From: Parahoeflea olei | GTDB lineage: Bacteria; Pseudomonadota; Alphaproteobacteria; Rhizobiales; Rhizobiaceae | Assembly: GCF_001703635.1 (NCBI RefSeq) | Contig: NZ_LQZT01000012.1 | Span: 310,001 to 374,000, forward strand | Reading direction: 5' to 3' | Length of the DNA stretch: 64,000 bases | In this document: positions 1 through 7,597 of the stretch, piece by piece | Layout of the letters: every line of letters starts with the position of its first letter | Numbering within the stretch: the first letter of the stretch is position 1 | Program-made: the position numbers and the translations under genes | Notes under the pieces: generated by a model | Told to the model about the DNA's origin: nothing | The model's input: only the letters and a program-made list of their open reading frames with translations | Database searches by the model: none

Positions 1-2
1 CG

Positions 3-83
3 GCCGCGGCCTGGGGCATCTGGCATGCGGTGTCGGGGTTGGCGCTTGCGAGCCTCTGGTCGCGCAAGGCGGCGCGACGATGA
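3..83 (+). CDS. C-terminal end of an unidentified membrane protein (partial)
   Basis: An open frame enters from the left edge and stops at a TGA that overlaps the ATG of the next gene (ATGA). The 26 visible residues are hydrophobic and aromatic-rich, then end in a basic tail (SRKAARR), like a last membrane helix with a cytoplasmic end. The overlap suggests it is the first part of an operon with the two dehydrogenase genes that follow. Too little is present to name a family. Confidence 0.5.
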   Translation, partial: AAAWGIWHAVSGLALASLWSRKAARR

Positions 84-1018
84 CGCGCGTGCTGGTCACC
101 GGGGCGGCCGGTGCGGTGGGGCAGGTGCTGCTCGGCGAACTCGCGGCCGGAGGGCTGGAGGTGCTTGCCACCGATCTGCGCGCGCCGCAAACGCTGCCCG
201 ACGGCGCCCGGTTCGAGACGCTCGACGTGCGCGGCGGCGATGCCGAGCGGGTGGTTGCCGGCTTCAGGCCCGACGTCATCATTCATTTGGCCTCGATCGT
301 CTCGCCCTCGCGCGGGATGACGCGCGACTTCGCCTTCGGCGTCGATGTCAACGGCACCCGCAACGTGCTCGACGCGGCGGTCGCCCATGGCGTGAAACGG
401 CTGGTGGTGACCTCGTCGGGGGCGGCCTATGGCTATCACGCCGACAATCCGGTGCCGCTCCGGGAGACCGATCCCGTTCGGGGCAATCCGGAATTTCCCT
501 ATTCCGACCACAAGCGCCAGGTCGAGGAGATGCTGGCGCGCGCGCGACAGGATTTTCCGGCGCTCGAACAGGTGATCTTCCGGGTCGGCACGGTGCTCGG
601 CCCCGGGCTCGAAAACCAGATCACGGAGCTGTTCCACCGGCCGCGGCTGATCGCGGTCAGGGGGGCGGACAGCCCGTTCGTGTTCATCTGGACCCGCGAT
701 CTCGCCCGGATTCTCGCGCGTGCGGTGGGCGAGGGGCCGGCAGGCATTTTCAATGTCTGCGGCGACGGCACGCTTTCGGTCCATGATCTCGCAGCCCGGC
801 TCAACAAGCCGGTGCTGGCGCTGCCGGCCTGGGCGATCAAGGCGGGGCTCGGGATCGCGCGGCCGCTGGGGCTGTCACGCTACGGGCCGGAGCAGGTGCG
901 GTTCCTGCAATACCGCCCGGTGCTCGATAACACCGCGCTCAAGACCGTGTTCGGCTACACGCCGGAACTGACGAGCGCCGAGACCTTCGACCTCTGGCGC
1001 AAGGCGGCGGGCCTGTGA
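80..1018 (+). CDS. NAD-dependent epimerase/dehydratase, extended SDR family
   Basis: This 312-residue protein is an extended short-chain dehydrogenase/reductase, a family that mostly acts on nucleotide sugars or related carbonyl compounds in the cytoplasm. The Rossmann nucleotide-binding motif TGAAGAVG lies at residues 7-14. The catalytic pair is Y141 and K145 (YSDHK), and an SSGAAYG stretch before it supplies the usual serine. Length and layout fit the family. It overlaps the upstream membrane protein and the downstream SDR gene by 4 bases each, so the three are probably cotranscribed. The substrate cannot be told from sequence; names such as UDP-glucose 4-epimerase would be over-interpretation. 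Confidence 0.85.
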   Translation: MTRVLVTGAAGAVGQVLLGELAAGGLEVLATDLRAPQTLPDGARFETLDVRGGDAERVVAGFRPDVIIHLASIVSPSRGMTRDFAFGVDVNGTRNVLDAAVAHGVKRLVVTSSGAAYGYHADNPVPLRETDPVRGNPEFPYSDHKRQVEEMLARARQDFPALEQVIFRVGTVLGPGLENQITELFHRPRLIAVRGADSPFVFIWTRDLARILARAVGEGPAGIFNVCGDGTLSVHDLAARLNKPVLALPAWAIKAGLGIARPLGLSRYGPEQVRFLQYRPVLDNTALKTVFGYTPELTSAETFDLWRKAAGL

Positions 1019-1785
1019 GCCGGGTTGCCGTCATCACCGGCGGCGCGGGCGGCCTCGGCCAGGCTTTTGCGAGGGCGTTGCGGGATGAAGCGGCAGGCTG
1101 GACAATCGTGCTGGTCGATCTGCCGGGAGCGCTTGCGGGCCTTGACGAGGTTCCGGGCGTGGAGCGGGTCGCCTGCGATCTCACCGATGACGCCGAAGTC
1201 GCCACGGCCTGCGCCGGGATTGTCGCGCGGCATCCGGCGATCGAGCTCGTGATCCACAATGCCGGTGTCACCCAGATCGGGCTGTTCGGCGACACCACGC
1301 TTGCCTCGCAGCGCCGGGTGATGGAGATCAACTATTTCGGCTCGGTGCGCGTGGTGGCCGGCCTTCTCGGCGCGGTGCGCGCGGGGAAGGGGACGCATCT
1401 GGCGATCTCCTCGGTCGCGGGTTTTGCGCCGCTCTACAAGCGCACCGCCTATGCGGCGAGCAAGCATGCGCTCAACGGCTTTTTCTCTTCCCTCGCCCCG
1501 GAGGAAGCCGAACACGGCGTGCGTGTGATCATCGCCGCGCCGTCCTTCGTCGCCACCAATCCCGGCCGGCTCGACGCGGGCGAGGACGGGATCGGCCGGC
1601 CCGGCGCGGCAGCCGACGGGTTTGACGAGATGACGCCCGACAGGGCCGCGCGGATCATTCTCGACGGCTGGCGCCGCGGCACGCCCTTCATCCCCGTGGG
1701 GCGGGTGGCGCGGCTCGGCTGGTGGATCAACCGGCTCTCGCCGCGGCTCTATGCGCGGCTGATGATGCGCAACATCCGCCGCTAA
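1015..1785 (+). CDS. classical SDR family oxidoreductase
   Basis: This 256-residue classical short-chain dehydrogenase starts at a GTG that overlaps the stop of the previous gene. The cofactor-binding motif TGGAGGLG is at residues 8-15 and the NAG motif is near residue 82. The serine pair at about 132-133 and Y146xxxK150 (YAASK) form the catalytic centre. The C-terminus ends in a basic stretch after a Trp-rich segment, as in membrane-associated SDRs that act on lipid or isoprenoid substrates. Coupling to the epimerase-like gene suggests consecutive steps on one substrate, which remains unknown. Confidence 0.85.
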   Translation: MSRVAVITGGAGGLGQAFARALRDEAAGWTIVLVDLPGALAGLDEVPGVERVACDLTDDAEVATACAGIVARHPAIELVIHNAGVTQIGLFGDTTLASQRRVMEINYFGSVRVVAGLLGAVRAGKGTHLAISSVAGFAPLYKRTAYAASKHALNGFFSSLAPEEAEHGVRVIIAAPSFVATNPGRLDAGEDGIGRPGAAADGFDEMTPDRAARIILDGWRRGTPFIPVGRVARLGWWINRLSPRLYARLMMRNIRR

Positions 1786-1946
1786 ACCCGCTTCCGGCGC
1801 GATCCCGCCGCGAGCACTGAACCCGGTTGTCGGAACGGCGCAGCGCCGCCGCTTTCCGCCGGCTCTTCCCTTTTTGCCTGCTGCCCGGCCTTCCATCCGC
1901 GCCAGCCCGCGCGTTGGACGCCCGGTCAGGCGTGGATCAATTTTCA

Positions 1947-1964
1947 TAATCAATCGATTGATTA
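1947..1964. promoter_or_regulatory. 18-bp perfect palindrome, probable TetR/CecR-type operator
   Basis: TAATCAATCGATTGATTA is an uninterrupted inverted repeat 54 bases before the GTG start of the TetR-family gene. It sits in an AT-rich patch of an otherwise GC-rich leader. TetR dimers bind such short palindromes, and the regulator is the first gene of the operon it would control, so autoregulation is likely. The operator role is inferred. Confidence 0.7.
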
Positions 1965-2017
1965 AATTCTCGCTGGTGCTAGGATCTCGTCGGAACCAGA
2001 GGTCAGGACCGATCCAC

Positions 2018-2692
2018 GTGCCTTCCCTACCGCCACAGCCGCCGCAAGCGGCCAAACCCGGCGACCAGACCCGCCTTGCGCTTGCCCTGGCCGGCATCCG
2101 GCTGTTCGGCGCCAAGGGATTTGAGGCGACGTCCACCCGGGAAATCGCCGCCGCGGCCAATGCCAATATCGCCTCGATCGCCTATCACTTCGGCGGCAAG
2201 GACGGGCTCAGGCTCGCCTGCGCCGATCTGGTGGTCAGCAATCTCGAAGCGATCACCGGCCCGATGCTGGCTGCTGCAGAAGCGGTGAAAGACCCGGGAT
2301 CGGCCCAGGAGGCGCTCGAACGCACGATCATGGCCGTGATCGACTTCCTGCTCGGCCGGCCTGAAGCCCGCGATATCGCCGCCTTCATGATCCGGGAGGT
2401 GGGCGAGCAGGGCGTGGTCATGGACAAGGTCTATCGCGCCTTTATCGAGCCCGCGCATGCGCGGCTCTGCCGGCTCCTGGGGCGCGCCACCGGCCTCGAC
2501 CCTGCGAGCGACCGGATCCGGCTCGGCGTCTTCAGCATCGTCGGCCAGGTCGTCTATTTCCGCATCGGTCTCGCCGTCGTCGCCCGCGGCATGGAGTGGG
2601 ACCGCATGGGGCCGGAGGAGATCGCGCGGATCAAGGAGACGATCGTCGCCAATATCCGCAATTTTATCGCCGCCAACAGGACACAGCCGTGA
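2018..2692 (+). CDS. TetR family transcriptional regulator, CecR (YbiH)-like
   Basis: This 224-residue regulator has an N-terminal helix-turn-helix at roughly residues 35-62 (STREIAAAANANIASIAYHF) and a CerR/DUF1956-like C-terminal ligand-binding half. The GTG at 2018 is chosen over the longer open frame from 1874 because it follows AGAGGTCAGG and lies downstream of the operator palindrome. In E. coli the equivalent gene cecR (ybiH) heads the ybhGFSR operon for an efflux ABC transporter. Here the same order follows: HlyD-type adaptor, ATPase, permease. Its stop shares one base with the next ATG, so it is probably an autorepressor cotranscribed with the pump. The ligand is unknown. Confidence 0.85.
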   Translation: MPSLPPQPPQAAKPGDQTRLALALAGIRLFGAKGFEATSTREIAAAANANIASIAYHFGGKDGLRLACADLVVSNLEAITGPMLAAAEAVKDPGSAQEALERTIMAVIDFLLGRPEARDIAAFMIREVGEQGVVMDKVYRAFIEPAHARLCRLLGRATGLDPASDRIRLGVFSIVGQVVYFRIGLAVVARGMEWDRMGPEEIARIKETIVANIRNFIAANRTQP

Positions 2693-3648
2693 TGACCTCG
2701 TTTCTTTGCTCGCTTCCCCTTGCCGTCACGCTGTTTTCGGGCTGCGCTGGCCCGGCGCCGCTGGCGGTCGGCTATGTCGAGGGGGAATATGTGCTGGTGG
2801 CGCCGATCGAGGCGGCGCAGATCGTCGATCTCGCAGTGGTCCGCGGCGACCGCATCGCCGCCGATCAGCCGCTCGGCCGGCTCGAACGGCGCGACGCCGA
2901 GATCGCGGTGGCCCAGGCCGAAGCGGCGCTCGCGCAGGCCCGAAGCCAGCTCGCCAACCTGAAGCAAGGCAAGCGGCCCGAAGAAATCGCCAGCATCGAG
3001 GCGGCGCTGGGCTCGGCCCGTGCGCAGGCGGCGGAGGCGGGACGCGTGCTCAACCGGCAGAAGGATCTGCTGTCGCAGGGGATTTCCACGCAGGCCACCT
3101 TCGATTCGGCTTCCACCACGCTCGAACTGGCGCAGGCCAAGGTCGCCGAACTCGAGGCCAATCTGGCCGTGGCGCGGCTGCCGGCGCGCAGCGACGAAAT
3201 CAATGCCGCCCAGGCTGCGGTCGGGCAGGCGGAGGCGGTGCGGGAGTCGGCCGAATGGCGGCTGGCCAAACGCACGCTGTCGATCCCGCGGGCGGGCGTG
3301 GTCTCCGACATCATCCGCAACGCCGGCGAGGTCGCCGGCCCGCAGGCGCCGGTGCTGTCGGTGCTGCCCGACGGCGCGCTCAAGCTCAGGCTCTATGTGC
3401 CGGAACCGGCACTCTCCTCGCTCCGCGTCGGCACGCATCTTCAGGTCCGCTGCGACGGATGCGGCGAGGGCATGACGGCGACGATCAGCTACATCTCCAC
3501 CGACCCTGAATTCACCCCGCCGGTGATCTACTCGCTCGAGAACCGGCAGAAGCTCGTCTATCTGGTCGAGGCGCGGCCCGACGACGATGCCTGGGCGCTG
3601 GCGCCGGGGCAGATCGTCGACGTGGTCCTGGCGGACGCAGGCAAATGA
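2692..3648 (+). CDS. HlyD family periplasmic adaptor subunit (YbhG-like)
   Basis: This 318-residue membrane fusion protein would link an inner-membrane ABC exporter to the outer envelope. The N-terminus is a signal sequence ending in FSGC, resembling a lipobox though with phenylalanine at the usual leucine position, so it may be a lipoprotein. A barrel-sandwich hybrid segment (residues about 30-60) is followed by a long Ala/Gln/Glu-rich coiled-coil hairpin (about 65-190) and a second lipoyl/beta-barrel half. The ATG at 2692 shares one base with the regulator's stop, and its end overlaps the ATPase gene by 4 bases. It is the adaptor of the same efflux pump. Confidence 0.85.
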   Translation: MTSFLCSLPLAVTLFSGCAGPAPLAVGYVEGEYVLVAPIEAAQIVDLAVVRGDRIAADQPLGRLERRDAEIAVAQAEAALAQARSQLANLKQGKRPEEIASIEAALGSARAQAAEAGRVLNRQKDLLSQGISTQATFDSASTTLELAQAKVAELEANLAVARLPARSDEINAAQAAVGQAEAVRESAEWRLAKRTLSIPRAGVVSDIIRNAGEVAGPQAPVLSVLPDGALKLRLYVPEPALSSLRVGTHLQVRCDGCGEGMTATISYISTDPEFTPPVIYSLENRQKLVYLVEARPDDDAWALAPGQIVDVVLADAGK

Positions 3649-4562
3649 ACGCGATCGAGGTCAGCGGGCTGGTCAAGCGGTTCAACGGCAAGACCGTCGT
3701 CGACCATGTGTCGATGCAGGTGGCCGAAGGCGAGATATCCGGATTTCTCGGACCCAACGGCTCGGGCAAGACCACCACGATCCGGGTGATGTGCGGGCTG
3801 CTGACGCCGGACGAGGGGACGGGCAGGGTGCTCGGCTACGACATCCGCCGCGACGGCCTCAAGATCAAGCGCGAGGTCGGCTACATGACCCAGCGGTTCT
3901 CGTTCTACGAGGACCTGTCGATCGAGGAGAACCTCACATTCGTGGCCCGGCTCTACGGAATTCATCCCGTGGTCGACGCGGTACGCGACACGCTCGAGGA
4001 CCTGGGCCTGTCATCGCGCCGCAAGCAGCTTGCGGGCACGCTCTCGGGCGGCTGGAAGCAGCGGCTGGCGCTGGCGGCCTGCATCATGCACAAGCCGAAA
4101 CTGCTGCTGCTCGACGAACCCACCGCGGGTGTCGACCCGAAGGCGCGCCGCGACTTCTGGGACGAGATCCACCTGAGAGCCCGGTCGGGTCTGACGGTGC
4201 TGGTTTCCACCCACTACATGGACGAGGCCGAGCGCTGCCACCGGATCCACTATATTTCCTATGGCAAGCTGCTTGCCTCCGGGACGGTGCCGGAAGTGAT
4301 CGCGGGGGCGGGCCTCGTCACCTTCATCATCGAAGGCGGCGACGTGATCCGCGCCGCGCGCGAACTTGCCGGCCGGCCCGGCGTCGAACAGGTGGCGCCT
4401 TTCGGGCTGAGCCTGCATGTGGTCGGAACCGACCGGGCAGCGCTTGAAAGCGCGGTGCGGGCCGTGGCCGCCGACACCGGTGCGACCTGGCACCACGGCG
4501 AAACCGGGCTCGAGGACGTGTTCATCCAGTTCATGGCCAAATCGACGGACAACATGGCATGA
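3645..4562 (+). CDS. ABC transporter ATP-binding protein (YbhF-like, single ATPase)
   Basis: This 305-residue ATPase of the ABC-2 exporter type has Walker A GPNGSGKTTT (residues about 37-46), signature LSGGW followed by KQR, and Walker B LLLLDEPTAGVD. A C-terminal accessory domain is present from about residue 220. E. coli YbhF carries two fused ATPase domains, whereas this protein has one, so the active pump would need a homodimer. It overlaps its neighbours by 4 bases on both sides, which fixes it as the ATPase of the HlyD/ABC-2 pump. Confidence 0.9.
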   Translation: MNAIEVSGLVKRFNGKTVVDHVSMQVAEGEISGFLGPNGSGKTTTIRVMCGLLTPDEGTGRVLGYDIRRDGLKIKREVGYMTQRFSFYEDLSIEENLTFVARLYGIHPVVDAVRDTLEDLGLSSRRKQLAGTLSGGWKQRLALAACIMHKPKLLLLDEPTAGVDPKARRDFWDEIHLRARSGLTVLVSTHYMDEAERCHRIHYISYGKLLASGTVPEVIAGAGLVTFIIEGGDVIRAARELAGRPGVEQVAPFGLSLHVVGTDRAALESAVRAVAADTGATWHHGETGLEDVFIQFMAKSTDNMA

Positions 4563-5695
4563 ACACGCTGTTTTCGTTCCGCCGGCTGATGGCGATGATC
4601 GTCAAGGAAAGCATCCAGATGCGGCGCGACCGCATCACCTTTGCGATGATGCTTGGCGTGCCGCTGATGCTGCTGATCCTGTTCGGCTATGCCATCAACC
4701 AGGACCCGAAGGGGTTGCCGGCCGCGCTCGTGACCACCAGCCAGGATCGCTACACCCGCGCGATGGTCTCGGCGATGGAAAACACCGGTTACTACCGGTT
4801 CGACCATGTGGTGGCGAGCGCCGAGGCGGCCGACCGGCTGATCAAGTCGGGCGTCGTCTCCTTTGTCGTCACGATCCCGTCCGATTTTGCGCGGCGGGTG
4901 CAGCGCGGGGACCATCCGCAGATCCTGATCGAGGCAGACGCCACCGACCCCTCGGTGGCGTCGGGCGCGATTTCCACGCTCGGCACGGTCGCGGCGCAGG
5001 CACTGCTGCGCGAGCAGTCGGCGGAAGCGCTTGCCGCCCGGCAGTCCACCGCCGCGCTCGAGGTGGTGGTGCACCGGCTCTACAATCCCGAGGGCGTGAC
5101 CCAGTACAATATCGTGCCGGGCCTCCTGGGCGTGATCCTGCAATTGACCATGGTGATGATGACCTCGATGGCGCTGACGCGGGAAACCGAACGCGGCACC
5201 ATGGAAAACCTGCTCGCGATGCCCGCAAGCCCGCTCGAGATCATGCTTGGCAAGGTGCTGCCGTTCCTGCTGGTCGGTGCGGTTCAGGTGGTCGCGGTGC
5301 TGGCCGCCGCACGCTTCCTGTTCAGCGTGCCTTTCGTGGGATCGATGTCGCTGCTGCTCGCAAGCATCCTGGTCTTCGTTCTCGCGCTTGTGCTGCTCGG
5401 CTACGCGATTTCGACGGTGGCGCGCACGCAGATGCAGGCCATGCAACTGACCTTTTTCTTCTTCCTGCCCTCGATCCTGCTTTCGGGTTTCATGTTTCCC
5501 TATCGGGGCATGCCCGCATGGGCGCAGGTGCTGGGCGAGATCTTCCCGCTCACGCATTTCCTGCGGATCATCCGGGCGGTGATGCTCAAGGGCGCCGACA
5601 TTCACGATGTGACCTCGCCGCTGATCGCGCTCGTGGTTTTCGTTCTGGGTTTCATGCTCCTCGCGCTGGCCCGGTTCCGTCGCACGCTCGACTGA
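4559..5695 (+). CDS. ABC-2 type transporter permease (YbhS/YbhR-like)
   Basis: This 378-residue inner-membrane permease has one N-terminal helix (about residues 28-48), a long periplasmic domain, and five hydrophobic helices between about 180 and 375. That is the ABC-2 exporter layout. The conserved TERGTMENLLAMPASPLEIMLGK-type cytoplasmic segment lies between the second and third helices. E. coli has two permeases, YbhS and YbhR, after YbhF. Only one gene is present here, suggesting a homodimeric channel. It ends the four-gene operon. Drug efflux (chloramphenicol and cefoperazone are reported for the E. coli locus) is a reasonable but unproven role. Confidence 0.87.
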   Translation: MNTLFSFRRLMAMIVKESIQMRRDRITFAMMLGVPLMLLILFGYAINQDPKGLPAALVTTSQDRYTRAMVSAMENTGYYRFDHVVASAEAADRLIKSGVVSFVVTIPSDFARRVQRGDHPQILIEADATDPSVASGAISTLGTVAAQALLREQSAEALAARQSTAALEVVVHRLYNPEGVTQYNIVPGLLGVILQLTMVMMTSMALTRETERGTMENLLAMPASPLEIMLGKVLPFLLVGAVQVVAVLAAARFLFSVPFVGSMSLLLASILVFVLALVLLGYAISTVARTQMQAMQLTFFFFLPSILLSGFMFPYRGMPAWAQVLGEIFPLTHFLRIIRAVMLKGADIHDVTSPLIALVVFVLGFMLLALARFRRTLD

Positions 5696-6122
5696 ACGAT
5701 CCTCTCGCCCGTCGTTTGCTGCCTTTGCCGGGTCCGTCCGGCGCTGCTCGCGGCGGTATCTTTCCCGACCGCGGCCGAGACGCGTGTTCCGGGCGCGCAA
5801 AAATCCTGCGCCGGGTAAGCAATCCGATCCCGTTTTTGTGAACGGTGAGGACACCATGTTGTGCACGATACCCGTCGCGCCGGGATTCTGGCTTGGTGTG
5901 CGCGTTTGCATAAGTATCTGAAAATTAATGGAAATATTCGATCGTATGAAGCCGGTACGGAGTTTTCAAGATAAAGTTTCAGCACGGGTTTTCACAAAAG
6001 TGTGGTTGGCAATCATGGATCTGCCGGCCCATTTGAGAGTTATCGAAACACGGCGAACGGCCGGCCCCCACCCACCGTTTCGCCCAGGATTTGAAACCGA
6101 ACACTCACTGGAGACCAAGACA
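5696..6122. other. 427-bp gene-free stretch upstream of the small secreted protein genes
   Basis: No convincing coding region is seen. The open frame beginning at 5928 is an upstream extension of the 6123 gene without a signal peptide at its start. The segment about 5905-6005 is clearly more AT-rich than its surroundings and is the likely promoter region for the tandem secreted-protein genes. No named regulatory motif was recognised. Confidence 0.5.
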
Positions 6123-6422
6123 ATGAACAAGCTTCTTATCGCCCTCGGCCTGACCCTCGCCGCTTCCACCGGCGCCTTCGCGCAGTCCTCCGCACTCGAC
6201 GCCTACACCGTGCCGTCGAACACCGGCTATGCGGCTCCGCTCGCCACCGGCACCTCCAACGACCTGGTCAGCTATGACCGCGCCGACAAGGACGGTTCGC
6301 CGAGCTTTGCCGCCCCGGCAGGCGGCATCGACTACACCGCCACCGCTTCGATCGGCGGCGGCGCCTCCGACCAGGTGATCTACAACCGCGCCGGCAACGA
6401 CGGCTCGCCGCGCTTCCACTAA
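6123..6422 (+). CDS. small secreted protein with internal repeat, copy 1
   Basis: This 99-residue protein begins with a clear Sec signal peptide (basic start, hydrophobic core, cleavage after AFA at residue 20). The mature part is about 79 residues, low in hydrophobics and rich in Gly, Ser, Asp, Ala. It contains two related 16-residue units, residues 47-62 and 83-98, both of the form D-x-V-x-Y-x-R-A-x-x-D-G-S-P-x-F. GGAGA precedes the ATG. A near-identical copy follows 111 bases later. No known family or function is recognised; the strong signal peptide says periplasmic or extracellular. Confidence 0.8.
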   Translation: MNKLLIALGLTLAASTGAFAQSSALDAYTVPSNTGYAAPLATGTSNDLVSYDRADKDGSPSFAAPAGGIDYTATASIGGGASDQVIYNRAGNDGSPRFH

Positions 6423-6435
6423 GCGCGTTCCGCTT

Positions 6436-6466
6436 TCCCCACGCGGTCCGTTGGATCGCGCGGGGA
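6436..6466 (+). terminator. GC-rich hairpin between the two secreted-protein genes
   Basis: TCCCCACGCG and CGCGCGGGGA form a 10-bp stem with one mismatch around an 11-base loop, 14 bases after the first stop codon. No T-run follows (CCTTCC), so it may stabilise the mRNA end or attenuate transcription rather than terminate fully. Confidence 0.4.
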
Positions 6467-6533
6467 CCTTCCGCCCCCAATGACACACGCGCACGCCTCC
6501 CAAGACATGCCGCGAATTGAAAGGACCACTCCC

Positions 6534-6833
6534 ATGAACAAGCTTCTTATCGCCCTCGGCCTGACCCTGGCTGCTTCCACCGGTGCCTTCGCCAAGTCCT
6601 CCGCGCTTGACGCCTACACCGTTCCGTCGAACACGGGCTATTCGGCTCCGCTCGCAACCGGCACGTCCAACGACCTGGTCAGCTATGACCGGGCCGACAA
6701 GGACGGCTCGCCGAGCTTTGCAGCGCCGGCAGGCGGCATCGACTACACCCCGACTGCATCGATCGGCGGTGTGTCGAACGACCACGCGGTCTACGGCCGC
6801 GCCGGCAATGACGGCTCGCCGAGCTACCGCTAA
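6534..6833 (+). CDS. small secreted protein with internal repeat, copy 2
   Basis: This 99-residue paralogue of the preceding gene has the same signal peptide, with K rather than Q at position 21, and is almost identical through residue 70. Differences cluster in the last 30 residues. The two 16-residue units are again present; the second ends SPSYR. AAAGGA precedes the ATG at a good distance. Both copies keep intact frames and most changes are synonymous or conservative, which argues for selection rather than decay. It is followed by a strong hairpin. Function unknown. Confidence 0.8.
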   Translation: MNKLLIALGLTLAASTGAFAKSSALDAYTVPSNTGYSAPLATGTSNDLVSYDRADKDGSPSFAAPAGGIDYTPTASIGGVSNDHAVYGRAGNDGSPSYR

Positions 6834-6853
6834 GCGGAAGACCGGCTTGCCGG

Positions 6854-6891
6854 GCATGCGGGGCGTCGGGGAAACCCGGCGCCCCGCATGC
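6854..6891 (+). terminator. 17-bp GC-rich hairpin with GAAA loop
   Basis: The arms 6854-6870 and 6875-6891 pair at all 17 positions (one G-U), with a GAAA tetraloop at 6871-6874. It lies 20 bases after the second secreted-protein gene and is followed by a short TTT. It probably ends that transcript. Confidence 0.75.
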
Positions 6892-6995
6892 GTTTGAGGC
6901 TGCGTGTGCCTTCGAGGGGTGGCCGGGTCCGGCCATCGGGGAGACGGCGGCCTTGAGAGTTCCATCCAACCAGCAAGGGGACGAAAGGACTGCTC

Positions 6996-7592
6996 ATGAC
7001 CAGGATCAAGTTTCCGGTGCTGCCCGCCGCATTCGCCACGCTGATGTTGTCGGCCTCCGCCGTGCCGGTGCATGCCGCCAGTTGGCTGCGGCTGGGGGCC
7101 GTGACGAGCCGGCCCTACGGCCATGTCGATTATTGCACCCGCTACGCCGCCGATTGCGGCCCGCGCAAGCCGCGCGGCGCCTTGCCCGCGGCCAACCTGT
7201 CTGTCCTGAGCCAGGTCAATCTTGCCGTCAACCGCGCGATCGCCCCGGTTTCGGACCAGGACCAGTATGGACGCGCCGAGGTCTGGAGCGCCGATGCCGT
7301 GGCGGGCGATTGCGAGGATTACGCGCTGGCGAAGCGGGTGCGGCTGATGCGGATGGGATACCATCCCGAGGACCTGCTGCTGGCCATGACCTATACCGGC
7401 AGCGAATATCACACCGTGCTGGTGGTGCGCAGCCGGGCCGGCGACTTTGTGCTCGACAACATGCGCGATGACGTGGTTCCGGTCGCCGCAAGCCGGCTCG
7501 ACTTCATCAAGGTGCAGTCGCCCGAGCACGGCGCGAACTGGCTGGCCGTCACCGGCACCACCCATACCGCGCCGCGCCACGCGGCCTCCTGA
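6996..7592 (+). CDS. bacterial transglutaminase-like cysteine peptidase, copy 1
   Basis: This 198-residue protein has a signal peptide (cleavage near VHAAS, residue 28) and the fold of the bacterial transglutaminase-like cysteine proteinase family (PF06035). The catalytic triad is visible as C106 in GDCEDYA, H139 in EYHTV and D154 in VLDN. Relatives such as LapG are periplasmic calcium-dependent proteases that cleave adhesins under c-di-GMP control. No LapD-like partner or large adhesin gene is present here, so the substrate is open. A paralogue with the same RPYGHVDYC motif lies at 26918-27493. It ends 5 bases from the converging eptA-like gene. Confidence 0.85.
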   Translation: MTRIKFPVLPAAFATLMLSASAVPVHAASWLRLGAVTSRPYGHVDYCTRYAADCGPRKPRGALPAANLSVLSQVNLAVNRAIAPVSDQDQYGRAEVWSADAVAGDCEDYALAKRVRLMRMGYHPEDLLLAMTYTGSEYHTVLVVRSRAGDFVLDNMRDDVVPVAASRLDFIKVQSPEHGANWLAVTGTTHTAPRHAAS

Positions 7593-7597
7593 CCCGC

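Noticed and set aside
955..2166. 403-codon minus-strand frame opposite the SDR and TetR genes
   Set aside because: It is antisense to intact SDR motifs and crosses the operator palindrome; no protein features support it.
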